DNA of 64,000 nt, from the NCBI RefSeq assembly GCF_907164915.1, contig NC_061864.1, forward strand, positions 11,539,889 through 11,603,888, read 5' to 3'. Position 1 is the first letter of the stretch, and every line of letters begins with the position of its first letter. A program made the translations under genes and the position numbers. This DNA comes from Impatiens glandulifera. Taxonomy: Eukaryota > Streptophyta > Magnoliopsida > Ericales > Balsaminaceae. The notes beneath the pieces are model-generated. The model was not told where the DNA came from and searched no databases. It saw only the letters and a program-made list of their open reading frames with translations. Shown here piece by piece: positions 11,631-24,222 of the stretch.

Positions 11631-14600
11631 ATATATATATTGTGAATTATTCATGATTAAATTAGTGACACTGTGACACTTATTTTGCTTATTTACAAAT
11701 TAGGAAATGATTTTTCTTTTGCTATATCACCATTTGCTTAAAAAAGCATGCAAGGAGTCAACTACAAATTCCAATTATTCAAAAGAAAAAATAATATATA
11801 TCGGACAAAACGGTTCATCTATAATAATAACAAATAATGATATTCTAAAGTGTAAAATTTTTAAATCTCCATGAACTGTCTATTCAAAGCTAGTCTATTA
11901 CGGTACCAATCAAAAGAGGAAAGAAGTTATAGCAAAAGAAAAATGAAAGAATTTCATAAACATGCACCATTCAACTTGTAATAAGTTTAATTTGAAAAAA
12001 TGGGTGAAATATTTTCAAAAATGAATTTCAATATTTCACATCTATTCATAATAAAATATGATGGAAAAATGTTATCAACTCACTAAATATCAATCCAAAA
12101 TGAATGGATGCCCCATCATAACCTTGAAAACCATATTCATAATAAATTGTTTCTACAAACCATAAGAATTTTTTATTTTTTTTAATTTGGTAATTTCAGA
12201 TTATATTTCTTAAGGATATGGTTGGTTTATACTTTTTATAATGTTTAATTAGCTAAAATTGATTTTTAAGGTTTTGGATACAAAAAATAGTATATTAAAA
12301 TATTCTTGATAAATTTTATTGTATCATTCCAAATAATTTATTGTCTTGAGATGAAAACACTTAAAAAGGTTGTAAGTTGTAACACACTCTTCCAAATAAT
12401 TTATTGTCTTGAATCTAAAAAAAATCATATAAAGACACCAGTCCATATAATATATGAAGTATGAACTAATTATTCCATGATGTGTTTACTTTACTCTATT
12501 GTTAAGCAATTGAGACAGATACGTAAATCATTTGTCCATTCTAAATTAATTATTTGTATGTTAGTAGTGATCACTCGATAACATCAATTATTGAAATCGT
12601 TCTTTTGTTAATTGAATGGTCATTATTAATTACTTCAAATGCATGCATATTATTCTAAAAAAGTATGTTCCTTTTTATAATTATTTGTATACATTTTTAG
12701 GAGAGAAGTAATTGATGGCCATAGTGTACTATTTGATGGATGGCTTTGTAAGGAGATATTGGATTGTGATGGCCTGTTGATCATATCTCAAATTAATTGA
12801 TAGGTAATTTTATGTTGTATAAGAAAACATGATTAGTTCTTTTTTTAATTTAAAGAGTTTTTAGTTAGTAAATTTGAAACTTATTAGTTTTAAATTTTTA
12901 AGTAATTTTTTTTTTATTAATCTATCATATTGAGTTATTAATTGATAACGTCATTCACATCGACAACCATCTCTTCTTCTTGTTCACAGCTACCTCGCCA
13001 TACTCAAACTATTTGGCTATGGGCAATAGAGGGTTCTTTCTTGTGCTTTTTTCAGGCTAAGACTGACTTATTCCTTATAAGCTTTCGGCCCACGGAGCGG
13101 TATATTTTTTGATATTCTCTTTAGTTGCGCAGTCGTGAAAGCTGTTCACATTTTCAAATCTCTGGGTAAACAGAAGCCAAAACCAAGATCGACATTAGCA
13201 GCACTTAGACCTTCCACGGCTGATTCTTATTAAAATGCTTGCAAAGCATAGGCTACACAAGCGCCTTTTGATATGATAGAGCGGTACACTTCTTACCAAC
13301 CAAATCTCGACTCCATGATTAACTGTAATCTTTAATATTTTAAGAATCACACTTATCACTTAGTAATTTTAGTATGTTAATATTAATAATACAATAAAAA
13401 TCTATATAAATTTATAACATTTTAAAAGTTTAAATTGAGTATCTCGTCTATTTCCTCTTGACTAAAAATAAAAAGAGATTGATATCTCGAGCTTTCTTCA
13501 AATTCTGAATCACATCTAACCTTTTTATCAATAAGGAGTTGCGATATCTAACTTTTCTAAAAAAATATAAATAAATAAAATCTTGTGTATAACATCATCA
13601 TCTTCAATATTCATAATGTGTTATCTAAGTGCAAAAGAGGATGTTTCTCACCACTTTCTTAGAGAGTTATTTCCTTTGAATTAGAATTTTATTTGTAGTA
13701 ATTAATAAATCTTAGTTGTCAATTAAGTGAATTTTTATTTTTTATTCTATACCTAACAATTTTTATTTTTTATTTTTTATTCTATACTTAACAATTGTGA
13801 TTTTCACCTCGACTTAAAGTATTATTATTTGAACAGAACCTTATATTTTATTATTTTAATCATAAATTTTGTTACTTACACTATTGAGTTATTAAATTAA
13901 GTAAACTTCCATATCATATCATTGATTGTTGATTTAAAATGTGAAAACATGTTGTATTTGTTTATGAGTGACAATGAGCAAATCTCGACGCGTGTGAATT
14001 TATCATCCTAATTATGTTCTATTTTGATTTATTATTATAATTAATGTCCTATTCGATTTCTAAATTTGTTTTTGTGAATAATCATTTATATTATATTCTT
14101 AAACAAGGAAAATATGTTTTATATACTATAATATATTAAAACTTGATATTATTATAATTTTTAAATATTAAAAATAAATATATTTATCATATTATATATA
14201 TTTATTAGTGCCGTACTTATATTTTTTGTTTAGATCGTTTTTCTATATAAAGAAAGTTCGTGTTTGAAAAAAGAAATGGAAGAGAGATGCAAATTTGGTT
14301 TCCATTACTCAAAAGTCATAAGAGCTTGTTTGAGTCCTACTATATCAAACTAGTTTTATTTTTTTGTTTATAAAAGTGTTATGATAAAAAAAATAAAAAA
14401 TTAAAGTTACATAAGGCTTATTTGAAAACATTTTTAGACATTCTTGAATCTAAGTTTGGATCTAAATAAATTTATATGGGACTAAGTTATATTTTCAAAT
14501 GTTATCTTAAGAAGTTATTAAAAAAAATGTTTCCAAACAGGCATTATAATTTATTGACTTAAATAAATTTTCCGTAATAAATAATATTTGTTATGTTATA

Positions 14601-15518
14601 AATATTTTTCTTACATAATGCTTGACTTTAACAGGTTTGAATATAAATAAAAAGAAAAATCAGATAGTATAATTGTTGTGATCCTATTCTGTCAATTTAG
14701 GAAAAACTTCTGAAAGTGGGAGTTAGACGACAAAACGTTGTAATACTTTTGTTTTTGTTTTTTTGTTAATAATGTAATAAATTAAATATATATTCAGAAA
14801 TATAATAATATATCTCTTAGTACTATTATTGACGAGTATACCCTGGCATTTCACAAATTTGAATATTGTTAAGAAGGCGTAGTTTACAATCATCCATTTG
14901 TAATTTAGTGGTGAATATAGTCCGGCATTATAATTTATAGATAAGATATAGAGTGATTTTGAATAATTATATTATTTAATTAATTTATTATAATACTTTT
15001 TATTTAAAATTTATAAAAATAATGTATTTTTTTTAAATATAATGAAAATATTTAAGACCTGATATTAAAAATAAAGAAGAGGCCATATTTTAAGTAATAA
15101 AAACAAATAAAAATAGAAGTAGTTATTTTGATCTTGCATTAATTTGGTTTTTTACAATTTATTTAGATTATATTTTGAACGAAATATTGCAGACCAAAAG
15201 CTATGGGAATTAGGTATGGGTCTTTTTTGTCCTATTCCAAACATTTATTGTCTTTTTTTTTAAACATTTTTAAATAAGAATTTCAACTCTATGAATATGC
15301 TGGAACTCTCTTTCTGGTGTTTCCACCATGTTCTATCAAATTAACATTAAAAAATTGTTATGGAAAGAAAAGAAAAGAAAGAACAAATAATTTTATTTTA
15401 CTTTTGTCAAATCAAAATAGAGTCTATTTAGGAGTTGTAATTTGTTTAGATTATTATTTTAAATATCAAATTATTTAATTTATTAGTAAAAATATTATAC
15501 TAATAATCTAAATAGCCT
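11631..15518. other. AT-rich intergenic DNA, no gene seen
   Basis: I see no coding exons or RNA genes. The only compositional break is the island at 12955-13310, entered separately. Confidence 0.6.
12955..13310. other. GC-richer island, possibly organelle-derived
   Basis: About 350 bases have clearly more G and C than the flanks and lack the AT runs seen on both sides. Examples are GCTTTCGGCCCACGGAGCGG and GCATAGGCTACACAAGCGCC. No long reading frame is present. The texture resembles plant mitochondrial intergenic DNA, so a nuclear-mitochondrial insertion is a guess; a captured gene fragment is the alternative. Confidence 0.3.
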
Positions 15519-15525
15519 TATAAAT
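15519..15525 (+). promoter_or_regulatory. TATA box of the epoxide hydrolase gene
   Basis: TATAAAT lies 51 bases upstream of the ATG, implying a short leader of about 25 bases. Confidence 0.6.
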
Positions 15526-15575
15526 TACCTATCATTCATTCATGATTCACTCATTGAGAAAAAAGAGAGAAAGAG

Positions 15576-16620
15576 ATGGATAAGATCGAGCACAGAATCG
15601 TAAGCACAAACGGCATAAACCTACACGTAGCAGAGATAGGGTCCGGACCACCGGTCCTCCTCCTGCATGGATTCCCCGAGCTCTGGTACTCGTGGCGGCA
15701 CCAAATGGTATCCCTGGCATCATCAGGATACCGAGCCATCGCACCGGATCTTCGTGGCTATGGAGACTCAGACTCGCCGCCTTCAGTCGACAGTTACACC
15801 GTCCATCACATCGTAGGAGACCTCGTGGGCCTCCTAAGCGCATTGAAAGTGGACCAGCCGGTTTTCCTTGTTGGCCATGACTGGGGAGCCATAGTGGCTT
15901 GGATCTTTACCCTGTTTCGACCGGACCTGATTAAGGCCTTGGTCAACATCAGCGTCCCTTTCGTCCCTAGGGATCCTTCCATTAAACCCGTGACCGCCTT
16001 AAGGGATATATTTGGTGATCAATTTTACATTTGCACATTCCAGGTAATTAATTATTATACATATTTATTTACTTAAATTTGTATATAAAATATACTTAAT
16101 CTGGGTGGGTATATATATATATATATAGGAGGCTGGAGCCACTGAAGAACTGTTTGCAAAAGTACCAACTGATAAATTCATAAAATCAATCCTCTTGTCT
16201 CGAAACCCTAAACCACCTCGCTTTACAAAAGATCGGATTCAGGCGTTACTCGATGCACCAAACCAGACCCAGATGCCATCTTGGCTGACGGAGGAAGACG
16301 TTCAATACTTCGCCGGGAAATTTGACAAGAGTGGGTTCACCGGAGGACTGAACTATTATCGGGCCATTGATAAGAGCTGGGAGCTGTTTGCGCCGTGGGG
16401 AGGAGCAAAAGTAAAGGTGCCTACGAAATTCATAGTGGGGGATTTGGATCTAACATACAACATGCCTGGCGCAAAAGAATACATTAATGGCGATGGTTTT
16501 AAGGAACATGTTCCTTATATGCAAGAGGTGATTGTACTCGAAGATGCAGGTCATTTTGTTAACCAGGAGAAGCACCAAGAGATTACTGCTCACATTCTTG
16601 ATTTCATTGCCAAGTTCTAA
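15576..16620 (+). CDS. Soluble epoxide hydrolase (alpha/beta hydrolase)
   Basis: Two exons, 15576-16043 and 16129-16620, are joined by a phase-0 GT-AG intron of 85 bases, giving 319 aa, the usual length of plant soluble epoxide hydrolases. Visible active-site elements are HGFP (31-34, oxyanion hole), nucleophile D102 in GHDWGA, ring-opening tyrosines Y151 (QFYICTFQ) and Y232 or Y233, acid D263 in GDLDLTY and base H298 in AGHFV. The positions track potato StEH1 D105, Y154, Y235, D265 and H300. By family knowledge it hydrolyses fatty-acid epoxides to diols, with roles in cutin monomers and defence oxylipins. No targeting peptide is seen, so it is probably cytosolic. The gene looks intact. Confidence 0.96.
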
Positions 16621-16650
16621 TCTTTTCGTACTACTTAATTGTTGCAAATG

Positions 16651-16656
16651 AATAAA
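16651..16656 (+). terminator. Polyadenylation signal of the epoxide hydrolase gene
   Basis: AATAAA lies 31 bases after the stop codon. This is a plausible near-upstream element, although plant signals are loose. Confidence 0.4.
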
Positions 16657-17705
16657 TGAACGTGATCAATGTAATGTCATTCACTAAGGTTGTCGGTTAT
16701 GAGGAAGATCGGTTTTAATGAATAACTCGTAGAATAAGTTCTAAGTTAATTCCATTAGAAGTAGGATCATGACTATAGGGTGCTATTATAAAAAAAAAAA
16801 TAATAATAATAATAATAAGTCATAGGCTAATTAATTGCACATGGAAACCGAATAAAGCAGGTCCACTAAATTCCAATTGTTTGAGGGACAACGACATATA
16901 TGTATGTATATATATCATCCAAGTTTTATATTTATTCTTTACCAACCTAATTTTCAAAATATTGAATTGTAGGTGTGAAACATATTTGATTATTTCCTTA
17001 AATATTAATTTGAAATCAATTTATATTCTATGAAAATCAAATATTTATAATATAAATATTAGATATTAAATATGAAATTAAAATTGAGTAGACATAATTG
17101 GTTTTTAAAAGACACTTAGAATATTTTAAATGAAAATAAAAGCCTTGATGATAAGATAAGCTTTATACTTTTCTACTTGGATATTATTTATGTTTTTTTT
17201 TAAATAAAACTCAACCATAATTCAAACATCAATCTAAATGGATCAATAATATCACTTAAATTATTAAATAAAATATAAATAACTTACACACTATAAAATA
17301 TATATATATTAATATTATATATGAATATTTTAAGTCTTTTTTTTTTATCAAAAATAAATAATAAAAATGCACATCTTATATATATATATATATTCCTAGA
17401 TAGTAAGAACATGATAGACTTATTTAGAATCAAGGAGTATAGTTGTAAATAATCATGGTTCAAGCCTCTACGACAACGAAATAAACAGTTTTGTATGATT
17501 TTGAAGCTCACTACAAAATCTCTCTCTTTTTTTTTTTTTTTTTTTGTGGAGCTTTTTAATCTGGGCTAGTAATATTTTAGGTTTTTTTTTTAAAAATTAC
17601 TATAATGTTCTTTTATATTTAAAATTATTTTAATATTAAACAAATGTCTCTCAATAATTGTAAACAATATTATGTCTAAATTTTCTTTTATTAATGTGTG
17701 ACGTA

Positions 17706-17736
<31 letters not shown>

Positions 17737-20111
17737 TAAGTTCATGTATATTAAAATAAAATAAAAAATTATTTAAGCACGAACAGCAATAAAGCATGAC
17801 AGGAAAGAAAAAAACAAACGTTACTCAACAAATTATCGATAAAAATAATTTAACTCCCTGACAGACTTTATTGGTTTCCTGAACAAATCTCATAAATCGT
17901 TATTTTAATAACATTATGAATGATACAATCCGACCACTAAGATAATTGAAAGTTCTACCGTTTCTCTCCAACCAAATATTCCACCAAATATTAATTGAGA
18001 TGGTACCAAAATTAGGGTCGGTCCTTGAGTAAGCCCAGTAAACCTTCGGTTAAGTAGCCCGTCTAATAAAAATATATATAGTTACTTAAAGTTATTAGGT
18101 ATATTTAAACATAAAATGATGAAGTATAATTATTTAAGATAAAAACTTATTATTTTGATTTGGTTATGGGTTCAAATTTTATTAAAAACAAATTTTTTTT
18201 ATCAATTTTTTAAACTACATTTATGGTAAAAATAAAAATCCATTTTTTTTACTGGGCTCGATAACCCGAAACTCATGGCTAATTCTGACCAAAATATGTA
18301 TGAATGTCATATATACTCGTAATTACCCAATAAATCTCAATAATAAAAATAAAATAAAAATTAAATACTTGTCACTTCTGACAAAAATAAATAAATAAAT
18401 AAATAAAATTAAAAATAAGTGACATGCTTATTGTTATTATAAGTTAAATATTAATAAATATTTAATTAAAAACATAAATAAATGTTAAGTGTTTTATAGT
18501 ATATGCAAAATAATAAATAAATTTGTTCATCCGTTTATATATTTTGAACTCAACTCATTCTAACGGTTAAATTGTTTCCCTAACTAGTTTATATCTACTT
18601 AAACATTTTAAATTATTTACTATAATTATTAACGGTCAAATCGTTTTTTAATAATTCTTCCCATCTTCAAATGTTTTATAATTATACATTTCATCATTAT
18701 ACTTATTATATCATAAATTATTGTAATGTTTTTCATTTAAATAAAAAGTGATATAATGATGAAAATATAATTATAAAACATTGTTTATTTTAATATATAT
18801 CTTTATTAATAATAATTAATATCACATATAATAGAGTGATAGATACAGTAATTTATTTTAAATTTCACTTAAATAAATAGTATAGTTTGTATACTTTATA
18901 TTAAGAATATTTTAATTATAATTATTGTATTATACAACTATTTAATAGTGCAATTAATAATTACTATTACAACATGTCAATTTGAAGAAAAAATTATATA
19001 ATGAAATTACACAATATTAAAAATATTAAAAGAATTTTTACCGTATTTGTTTAAAGGGAAAATGAAAATATAACTTATGATGATGATATTTTTCCATATT
19101 TGATTTTGTTTGGAAACATTTTTTCTTTCACTTTCACACAAAAACTAAAATAAATAGTTTGACGTATTTTAATTTTTTTAAATTTTATTTTTCAATTAAA
19201 AGTTTCATTAAGTTTTCTTTATCAAATATAAATAACATACTTCTTCTTTAATTGAATTTGTGATTATAGTAAGTTTGAATTTTGTTTATACGAATCATCG
19301 ATAAGTTTGTCCATAACTCATCTTCCAAACTAATGAGGCAAAGTTGATATGGCTTAATCATATTATTTATATTATTTCACATTTATTATTCTTTCCAATA
19401 GCGTAATTCACTCTTTTTTTTTGTCCGGTATGGCCTCCAAAGTGTCGAATTAGGAATGTTGAATAAATAAAAAGAGCTTAATTAATGTCGTAACGCAGGC
19501 GGTGCATTTTTGTTAGTGGTGAGTCTGGTGACTCTACTAGCCAAACAAATCTTAACTCGTTCTTTACATTTACATTGTTTCAATCTTATTTTGAACTAAA
19601 AGATTCAATTTTCGTTGTTTTCGTCTTCTAAAGCATAAACTTTTGAACGTCGTTCAATGAGCTTATTTTTTCCTTTCTTTATTTGATTTTATGTCATTTT
19701 CTTGCAATAAAAAGTTAGTGCAATTTTTATTAACAAGAAAAAGGGGGTTAAAAATGAAAGTAATAGCGCCATTAAATTATAATTGAGCACAAAATAAAGA
19801 GAAGAAGATTATGAGGACCTTTGATTCAAAGCCGGGTCATTTTGGCTGTCATGGGCCTACCACCTTCCCGGTCCGGTAAGCAACTGCTACCTAAGATGAC
19901 TAAACTACCCTCCCCAATCCCAATTCAGATAAATTTTCTATAGCCATTTCAGACTATTTCCGGTGGTATTTCAGTCATAAGACCCACGTCAAAGCCCACT
20001 TTTCCCAATTCTTTCTTGTACTGGAAATTGGAAAACCCCTTTTCCCCATTATATTTCTCGCCTAAATCTACTCCGCCTGTAACGGCCCCGGTCACGCTCC
20101 CGCCACCTTCG
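16657..20111. other. Intergenic DNA between epoxide hydrolase and SEC15
   Basis: AT-rich, with an AAT tract near 16798-16817, a T run near 17530-17543 and (TA)n near 17714-17737. A possible small transposon at 18005-18292 is entered separately. The last 200 bases are less AT-rich and are probably the SEC15 promoter and 5' leader. No other gene is supported. Confidence 0.6.
18005..18292. mobile_element. Possible small MITE
   Basis: The left side reads GGGTCGGTCC then GAGTAAGCCCAGTAA. The right side in reverse complement reads GGTCAGAATTAG then GAGCCCAGTAA. These imperfect inverted ends bound an AT-rich core of about 290 bases without coding capacity. The ends are too diverged to define a target duplication. 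Confidence 0.35.
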
Positions 20112-22556
20112 ATGTCACCAATCGCCGATTCACCCGCTTTGAACTCCGTCAAATCTCGCCGGAGAATCACTCCCGCTGCGGCGGCTGACGGCGATTCAGC
20201 TGACAAACTCGAACAGCTCCTACTTTCATCCGCTATCTGTAACGGCGAGGATCTCGGACCTTTCATCCGCAAAGCCTTCGTCTCTGGTCATCCGGAGACT
20301 CTTTTACATCATCTCCGTCACTTCGCTCGATCTAAGGAATCGGAGATCGAGGATGTCTGCAAGTCTCATTATCAAGACTTCATTATGGCCGTCGATGATC
20401 TTCGATCTCTCCTCTCAGACGTCGATTCGCTTAAGTCTTCTCTCTCTAGCTCTAACGGCCAACTGCAGCACGTTGCTGCTCCTCTTTTATCCTCTCTTGA
20501 TTCATTCGTCGAGTCTCGAAATGTTTGCAATAACGTGTCTCTTGCTCTTGATTCGGTTCAGATATCAATCCAATTGGTTGAGCTTTGTTCGCGAGCGAAT
20601 CGTCATCTCTCTGCGAATAACTTCTACATGGCGTTGAAGTGCGTTGATTCGATGGAGAGAGATTTCCTTGGGAAGACGCCGTCGTCGACAATCCGGAAGA
20701 TGCTTGAGAAGCAGATCCCGGCGATTAGGTCGCACATTGAGCGGCGAATCAACAAGGAATTCGGTGATTGGCTAGTCGAGATCCGTGTTGTTATTCGTAA
20801 TTTAGGACAAATTGCTATCGGTCAAGCTTCTGCAGCAAGACAGAGAGAGGAGGAGCTACGTGTTAAACAAAGGCAGGCTGAGGAACAAAGTCGGCTAAGT
20901 CTGAGAGACACGGTTTATGCTCTTGAAGAGGAAGACGACGATGGGATGGGAGGAATCAGGAACGAAGGTAACGATGCTTTTGGCAATGGTGCGCCTGATT
21001 CATTGGGATTCGATTTGACTCCGCTCTATAGAGCTTATCATATACACCAAACTCTGGGATTAGAAGATAGATTCAGGAAATACTATTTTGAGAATCGGAA
21101 ACTTCAGTTGACATCGGACTTTCAGGTATCATCCATGACACCTTTTCTTGAATCTCACCAGACTTTTTTCGCACAAATTGCTGGTTTCTTCATAGTTGAA
21201 GACAGAATTTTGAGGACTGGAGGTAAGCTGATTACAAAGATGGATGTAGACAATCTTTGGGATACTGCTGTGAGTAAGATGTGTTCAGTTCTAGAAGATC
21301 AGTTTTCTAGAATGCAAACAGCCAACCATTTGTTATTGATAAAGGACTACGTGAGTTTGCTTGGAGTAACCCTGCGTCGGTATGGATACCCTATCGAAGC
21401 TCTCCTCGATGTATTAAGCAAGCACAGGGACAAGTATCACGAGTTATTATTATCCGACTGTCGCAAACAAATAGCTGAGGCTCTTGCAGCTGACAAATTT
21501 GAACAGATGTTGATGAAGAAAGAGTATGAGTATGGGATGAATGTGCTATCATTTCAGCTGCAGACTTCTGATATAGTGCCTGCATTTCCATTCGTTGCGC
21601 CATTTTCTTCCACAGTCCCGGATTGTTGCAGGATAGTTAGATCCTTTATTGAGGATTCTGTGAGTTTCATGTCATACGGAGGACAGCTTGATTTCTATGA
21701 CGTTGTGAAGAAATATTTGGACAGACTTCTCACTGAGGTTTTGGATGGAGCCTTGCTGAAGCTGATTAGTACATCTATCCATGGAGTCGCTCAAGCAATG
21801 CAAGTGGCTGCAAATATGGCTGCTATGGAGCGAGCCTGTGATTTCTTCTTCCGACATGCTGCTCAACTTTCTGGGGTCCCCCTGAGAATGGTGGAAAGGA
21901 GTAGGAAGCAATTCTCGCTGAGTAAAGCTCGTGACGCTGCTGAAGAAATTTTGTGCAAGTTACTTAAGCAAAAGGTTGACGGTTTCATGATGCTGATCGA
22001 GAATGTTAACTGGATGGCTGATGATCCGCCACCGAACGGAAATGAGTACGTGAACGAGGTAATTATTTATTTGGAAACCCTGGTTTCGACTGCACAACAG
22101 ATTCTGCCTGTTCAAGTTCTGAAGAGAGTTATGCACGACGTTCTTCGGCACATATCGGAGATGATTGTGGGTGATTTGCTTGGGGAATCAGTTAAAAGAT
22201 TCAACATAAATGCGATAATGGGGGTTGATATTGATGTTCGTTTGCTGGAATCGTTTGCGGAAAACCAAGCTAATCTTTTACCAGAAGCAGACGTGAATCA
22301 GTTGAAATCTTCCCTTGTTGAGTCGAGGCAGTTGATTAATTTGCTGTTGAGCAATCATCCAGAGAATTTCTTGAATCCAGTAATTCGGGAGAGAAGCTAT
22401 TACGCTTTGGATTACAGGAAAGTGGTGAGTATTTCAGAAAAGCTAAGAGATCAATCTGACCGTCTGTTTGGGACATTTGGGACAAGGGGATCAAAGACAA
22501 ACACGAAGAAGAAGTCGTTGGATACACTAATAAAGAGACTCAAAGATGCCAACTGA
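20112..22556 (+). CDS. SEC15B: Exocyst complex component SEC15
   Basis: Single exon, 814 aa, close to the roughly 790 aa of Arabidopsis SEC15A and SEC15B; SEC15B-type genes are intronless. The frame is open upstream to about 20016 but has no ATG there (the first codon available is TTG), so the start is the ATG at 20112, giving MSPIADSPALNSVK. Conserved stretches include SSAICNGEDLGPFIRKAF, HHLRHFARSKESEIEDVC and SHYQDFIMAVDDLRSLLSDV in the N-terminal coiled coil, then the long helical rod with DSLGFDLTPLYRAYHIHQTL. By family knowledge SEC15 is a subunit of the octameric exocyst that binds Rab GTPases on secretory vesicles and tethers them to the plasma membrane. The B-type assignment rests on recalled similarity and is less certain than the family. 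Confidence 0.95.
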   Translation: MSPIADSPALNSVKSRRRITPAAAADGDSADKLEQLLLSSAICNGEDLGPFIRKAFVSGHPETLLHHLRHFARSKESEIEDVCKSHYQDFIMAVDDLRSLLSDVDSLKSSLSSSNGQLQHVAAPLLSSLDSFVESRNVCNNVSLALDSVQISIQLVELCSRANRHLSANNFYMALKCVDSMERDFLGKTPSSTIRKMLEKQIPAIRSHIERRINKEFGDWLVEIRVVIRNLGQIAIGQASAARQREEELRVKQRQAEEQSRLSLRDTVYALEEEDDDGMGGIRNEGNDAFGNGAPDSLGFDLTPLYRAYHIHQTLGLEDRFRKYYFENRKLQLTSDFQVSSMTPFLESHQTFFAQIAGFFIVEDRILRTGGKLITKMDVDNLWDTAVSKMCSVLEDQFSRMQTANHLLLIKDYVSLLGVTLRRYGYPIEALLDVLSKHRDKYHELLLSDCRKQIAEALAADKFEQMLMKKEYEYGMNVLSFQLQTSDIVPAFPFVAPFSSTVPDCCRIVRSFIEDSVSFMSYGGQLDFYDVVKKYLDRLLTEVLDGALLKLISTSIHGVAQAMQVAANMAAMERACDFFFRHAAQLSGVPLRMVERSRKQFSLSKARDAAEEILCKLLKQKVDGFMMLIENVNWMADDPPPNGNEYVNEVIIYLETLVSTAQQILPVQVLKRVMHDVLRHISEMIVGDLLGESVKRFNINAIMGVDIDVRLLESFAENQANLLPEADVNQLKSSLVESRQLINLLLSNHPENFLNPVIRERSYYALDYRKVVSISEKLRDQSDRLFGTFGTRGSKTNTKKKSLDTLIKRLKDAN

Positions 22557-23569
22557 TGATCATGTTCTTCTTCCTAATTGTAAGTGAACTCCAACTTCTT
22601 CCATTTCTCTCTGTTGATTCTCATTAGAATTCCCTCCTCCTCTCCCCCACTGTGAATCATCATCATCATCTCAAGTCTATCTTAATTACATCTAGTTTGT
22701 AATTTTTGGAATTCATTAGCTGCTTTGAACAGGCCAGTTGTGATTCTGTGTGTATCATATATCTCTCTCTCAGTAATTGTTGTGTTGGATTCTTTTTTTG
22801 ATTTATATAATTTCAGTTTCAAGGACATAATTGATGATCTGAATGCTTGGTTATTGTTATTGTTATTGAGCCTTGTTAGTGGTTGTGTTATTTAGAAGTT
22901 CAAGTTCATTTTATGTCTTTTATTAGAACATTGTATCCAATGATTAAAAATATGGTAACTAGACAAAGCCAATAAAATAAAAGGGTGGTTAGTACATGTC
23001 AATTTGGGTGTTCATGTCTTCCAAATTCCCCACTTTAATCATGTGTTTTCAATGAGAATGAACAAGAACTTATTGTGATAGACACTATTAATCCAAGTTT
23101 CTTGATTTTAGGGTAAATAAGATGATATCACTTGGGCTGGCTATGTTTGGCTATGATGGAATTGTATTTAGAGTATTAGAATTTATGGGTTGAATTCAGT
23201 TCCATTTAGCAACTTCATGTTGTTTACCAATTTTCGGATTGTTCGGCATTTGAGACCAAAAGGCGATTGGCGATTCTCAACATATCTACACATTCATTCA
23301 TTGTTCTGGAACTTTGAGGGGTTTTGTTGGAGTTGTAATATATCATTTACTAGATAAGTTTAGAATATTTATCTCTTTTTTATTTAACTAAACAGTCCAG
23401 GCCAAGATATCCCATCTCTTTTTAAAGGCTAGTATGGAATTAACAATACCTTCATAATAAAAGAAAAGATGCCCTAAAGAATCAGAGTAGGCTTCATCGA
23501 CTTAATAGTTTGATTGACATACCAATGCCTTTTGTTATTCTTGTTTTCGAAATGTCACTCAATACTGAA
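22557..23569. other. SEC15 3' flank and intergenic DNA
   Basis: This holds the 3' untranslated region of SEC15 and ordinary AT-rich DNA, with an AATAAAATAAAA run at about 22971. No further gene is visible. Confidence 0.6.
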
Positions 23570-24222
23570 TAGGCTACAAATGAGTCAATCTTTGTGAGTC
23601 GTTTGGTTAAAAATCGACTTGAGTTTGATTTTGATTAAGTTCGAGCCGGCTCATTTAATATTTGAGTCAAGCTCGAGCCGGTTCGTTTAATATTTGAGTA
23701 GAGCTCGAACTCATAATGAGATGATCTGAATTCTCCTCTTTCGACTCCAGAACGAAAGCGGAAAGACAGCAAGCGGTCACAGACGATTCAACGAAACTTG
23801 CTATGGTCAATCAATAGGTGAAGAATAAAGTCGTTTGATGTGGAAGCACCATCAGCTCTAAAAATTAGGTATACTCCGAACAGACCGGACTAAGCAGCTC
23901 CCGCTGCCGTTGTGTACAATTGGGATGGGAGGGATAAGAAAGAAAGATGTCAGTGACGATCTTACTACCCAAAAACGAAACGACGGAAGAGGCGTTTAAC
24001 GTCTGCTAATACTTGTTAACTTTTTCAAACCTGGAAATAAATAATTTTATTTATTTATTTAATATTAAAACATAATATTTAAAATAAATATTTGAAAATT
24101 TAATTGTAATTCAAGTTTTTCGTGTCGAGTTGAACTTGTAAGTAAACAGTCGAATTCGAGTCGAGCTAATAAATATTTAATCGAGTCTGGCTTGAGCTCG
24201 GCTTATCTCGTTTGCAGCCCTA
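23570..24222. mobile_element. Non-autonomous TIR transposon, hAT-like
   Basis: The left end TAGGCTACAAATGAG and the right end in reverse complement, TAGGGCTGCAAACGAG, form short inverted ends. The subterminal regions are rich in GAGCTCGAGC-type repeats, as often seen in plant hAT-like elements. The flanking 8-mers ATACTGAA and ATACTATA agree at 6 of 8 positions, a possible decayed 8-bp duplication. The core at about 23740-24010 is clearly GC-richer and may be a captured gene fragment; I could not identify a product from it. Confidence 0.5.

Noticed and set aside
20016..20111. Longer SEC15 protein beginning YWKLENPFSPLYF
   Set aside because: The codon at 20016 is TTG; the first ATG in frame is at 20112 and gives a length close to known SEC15 proteins.
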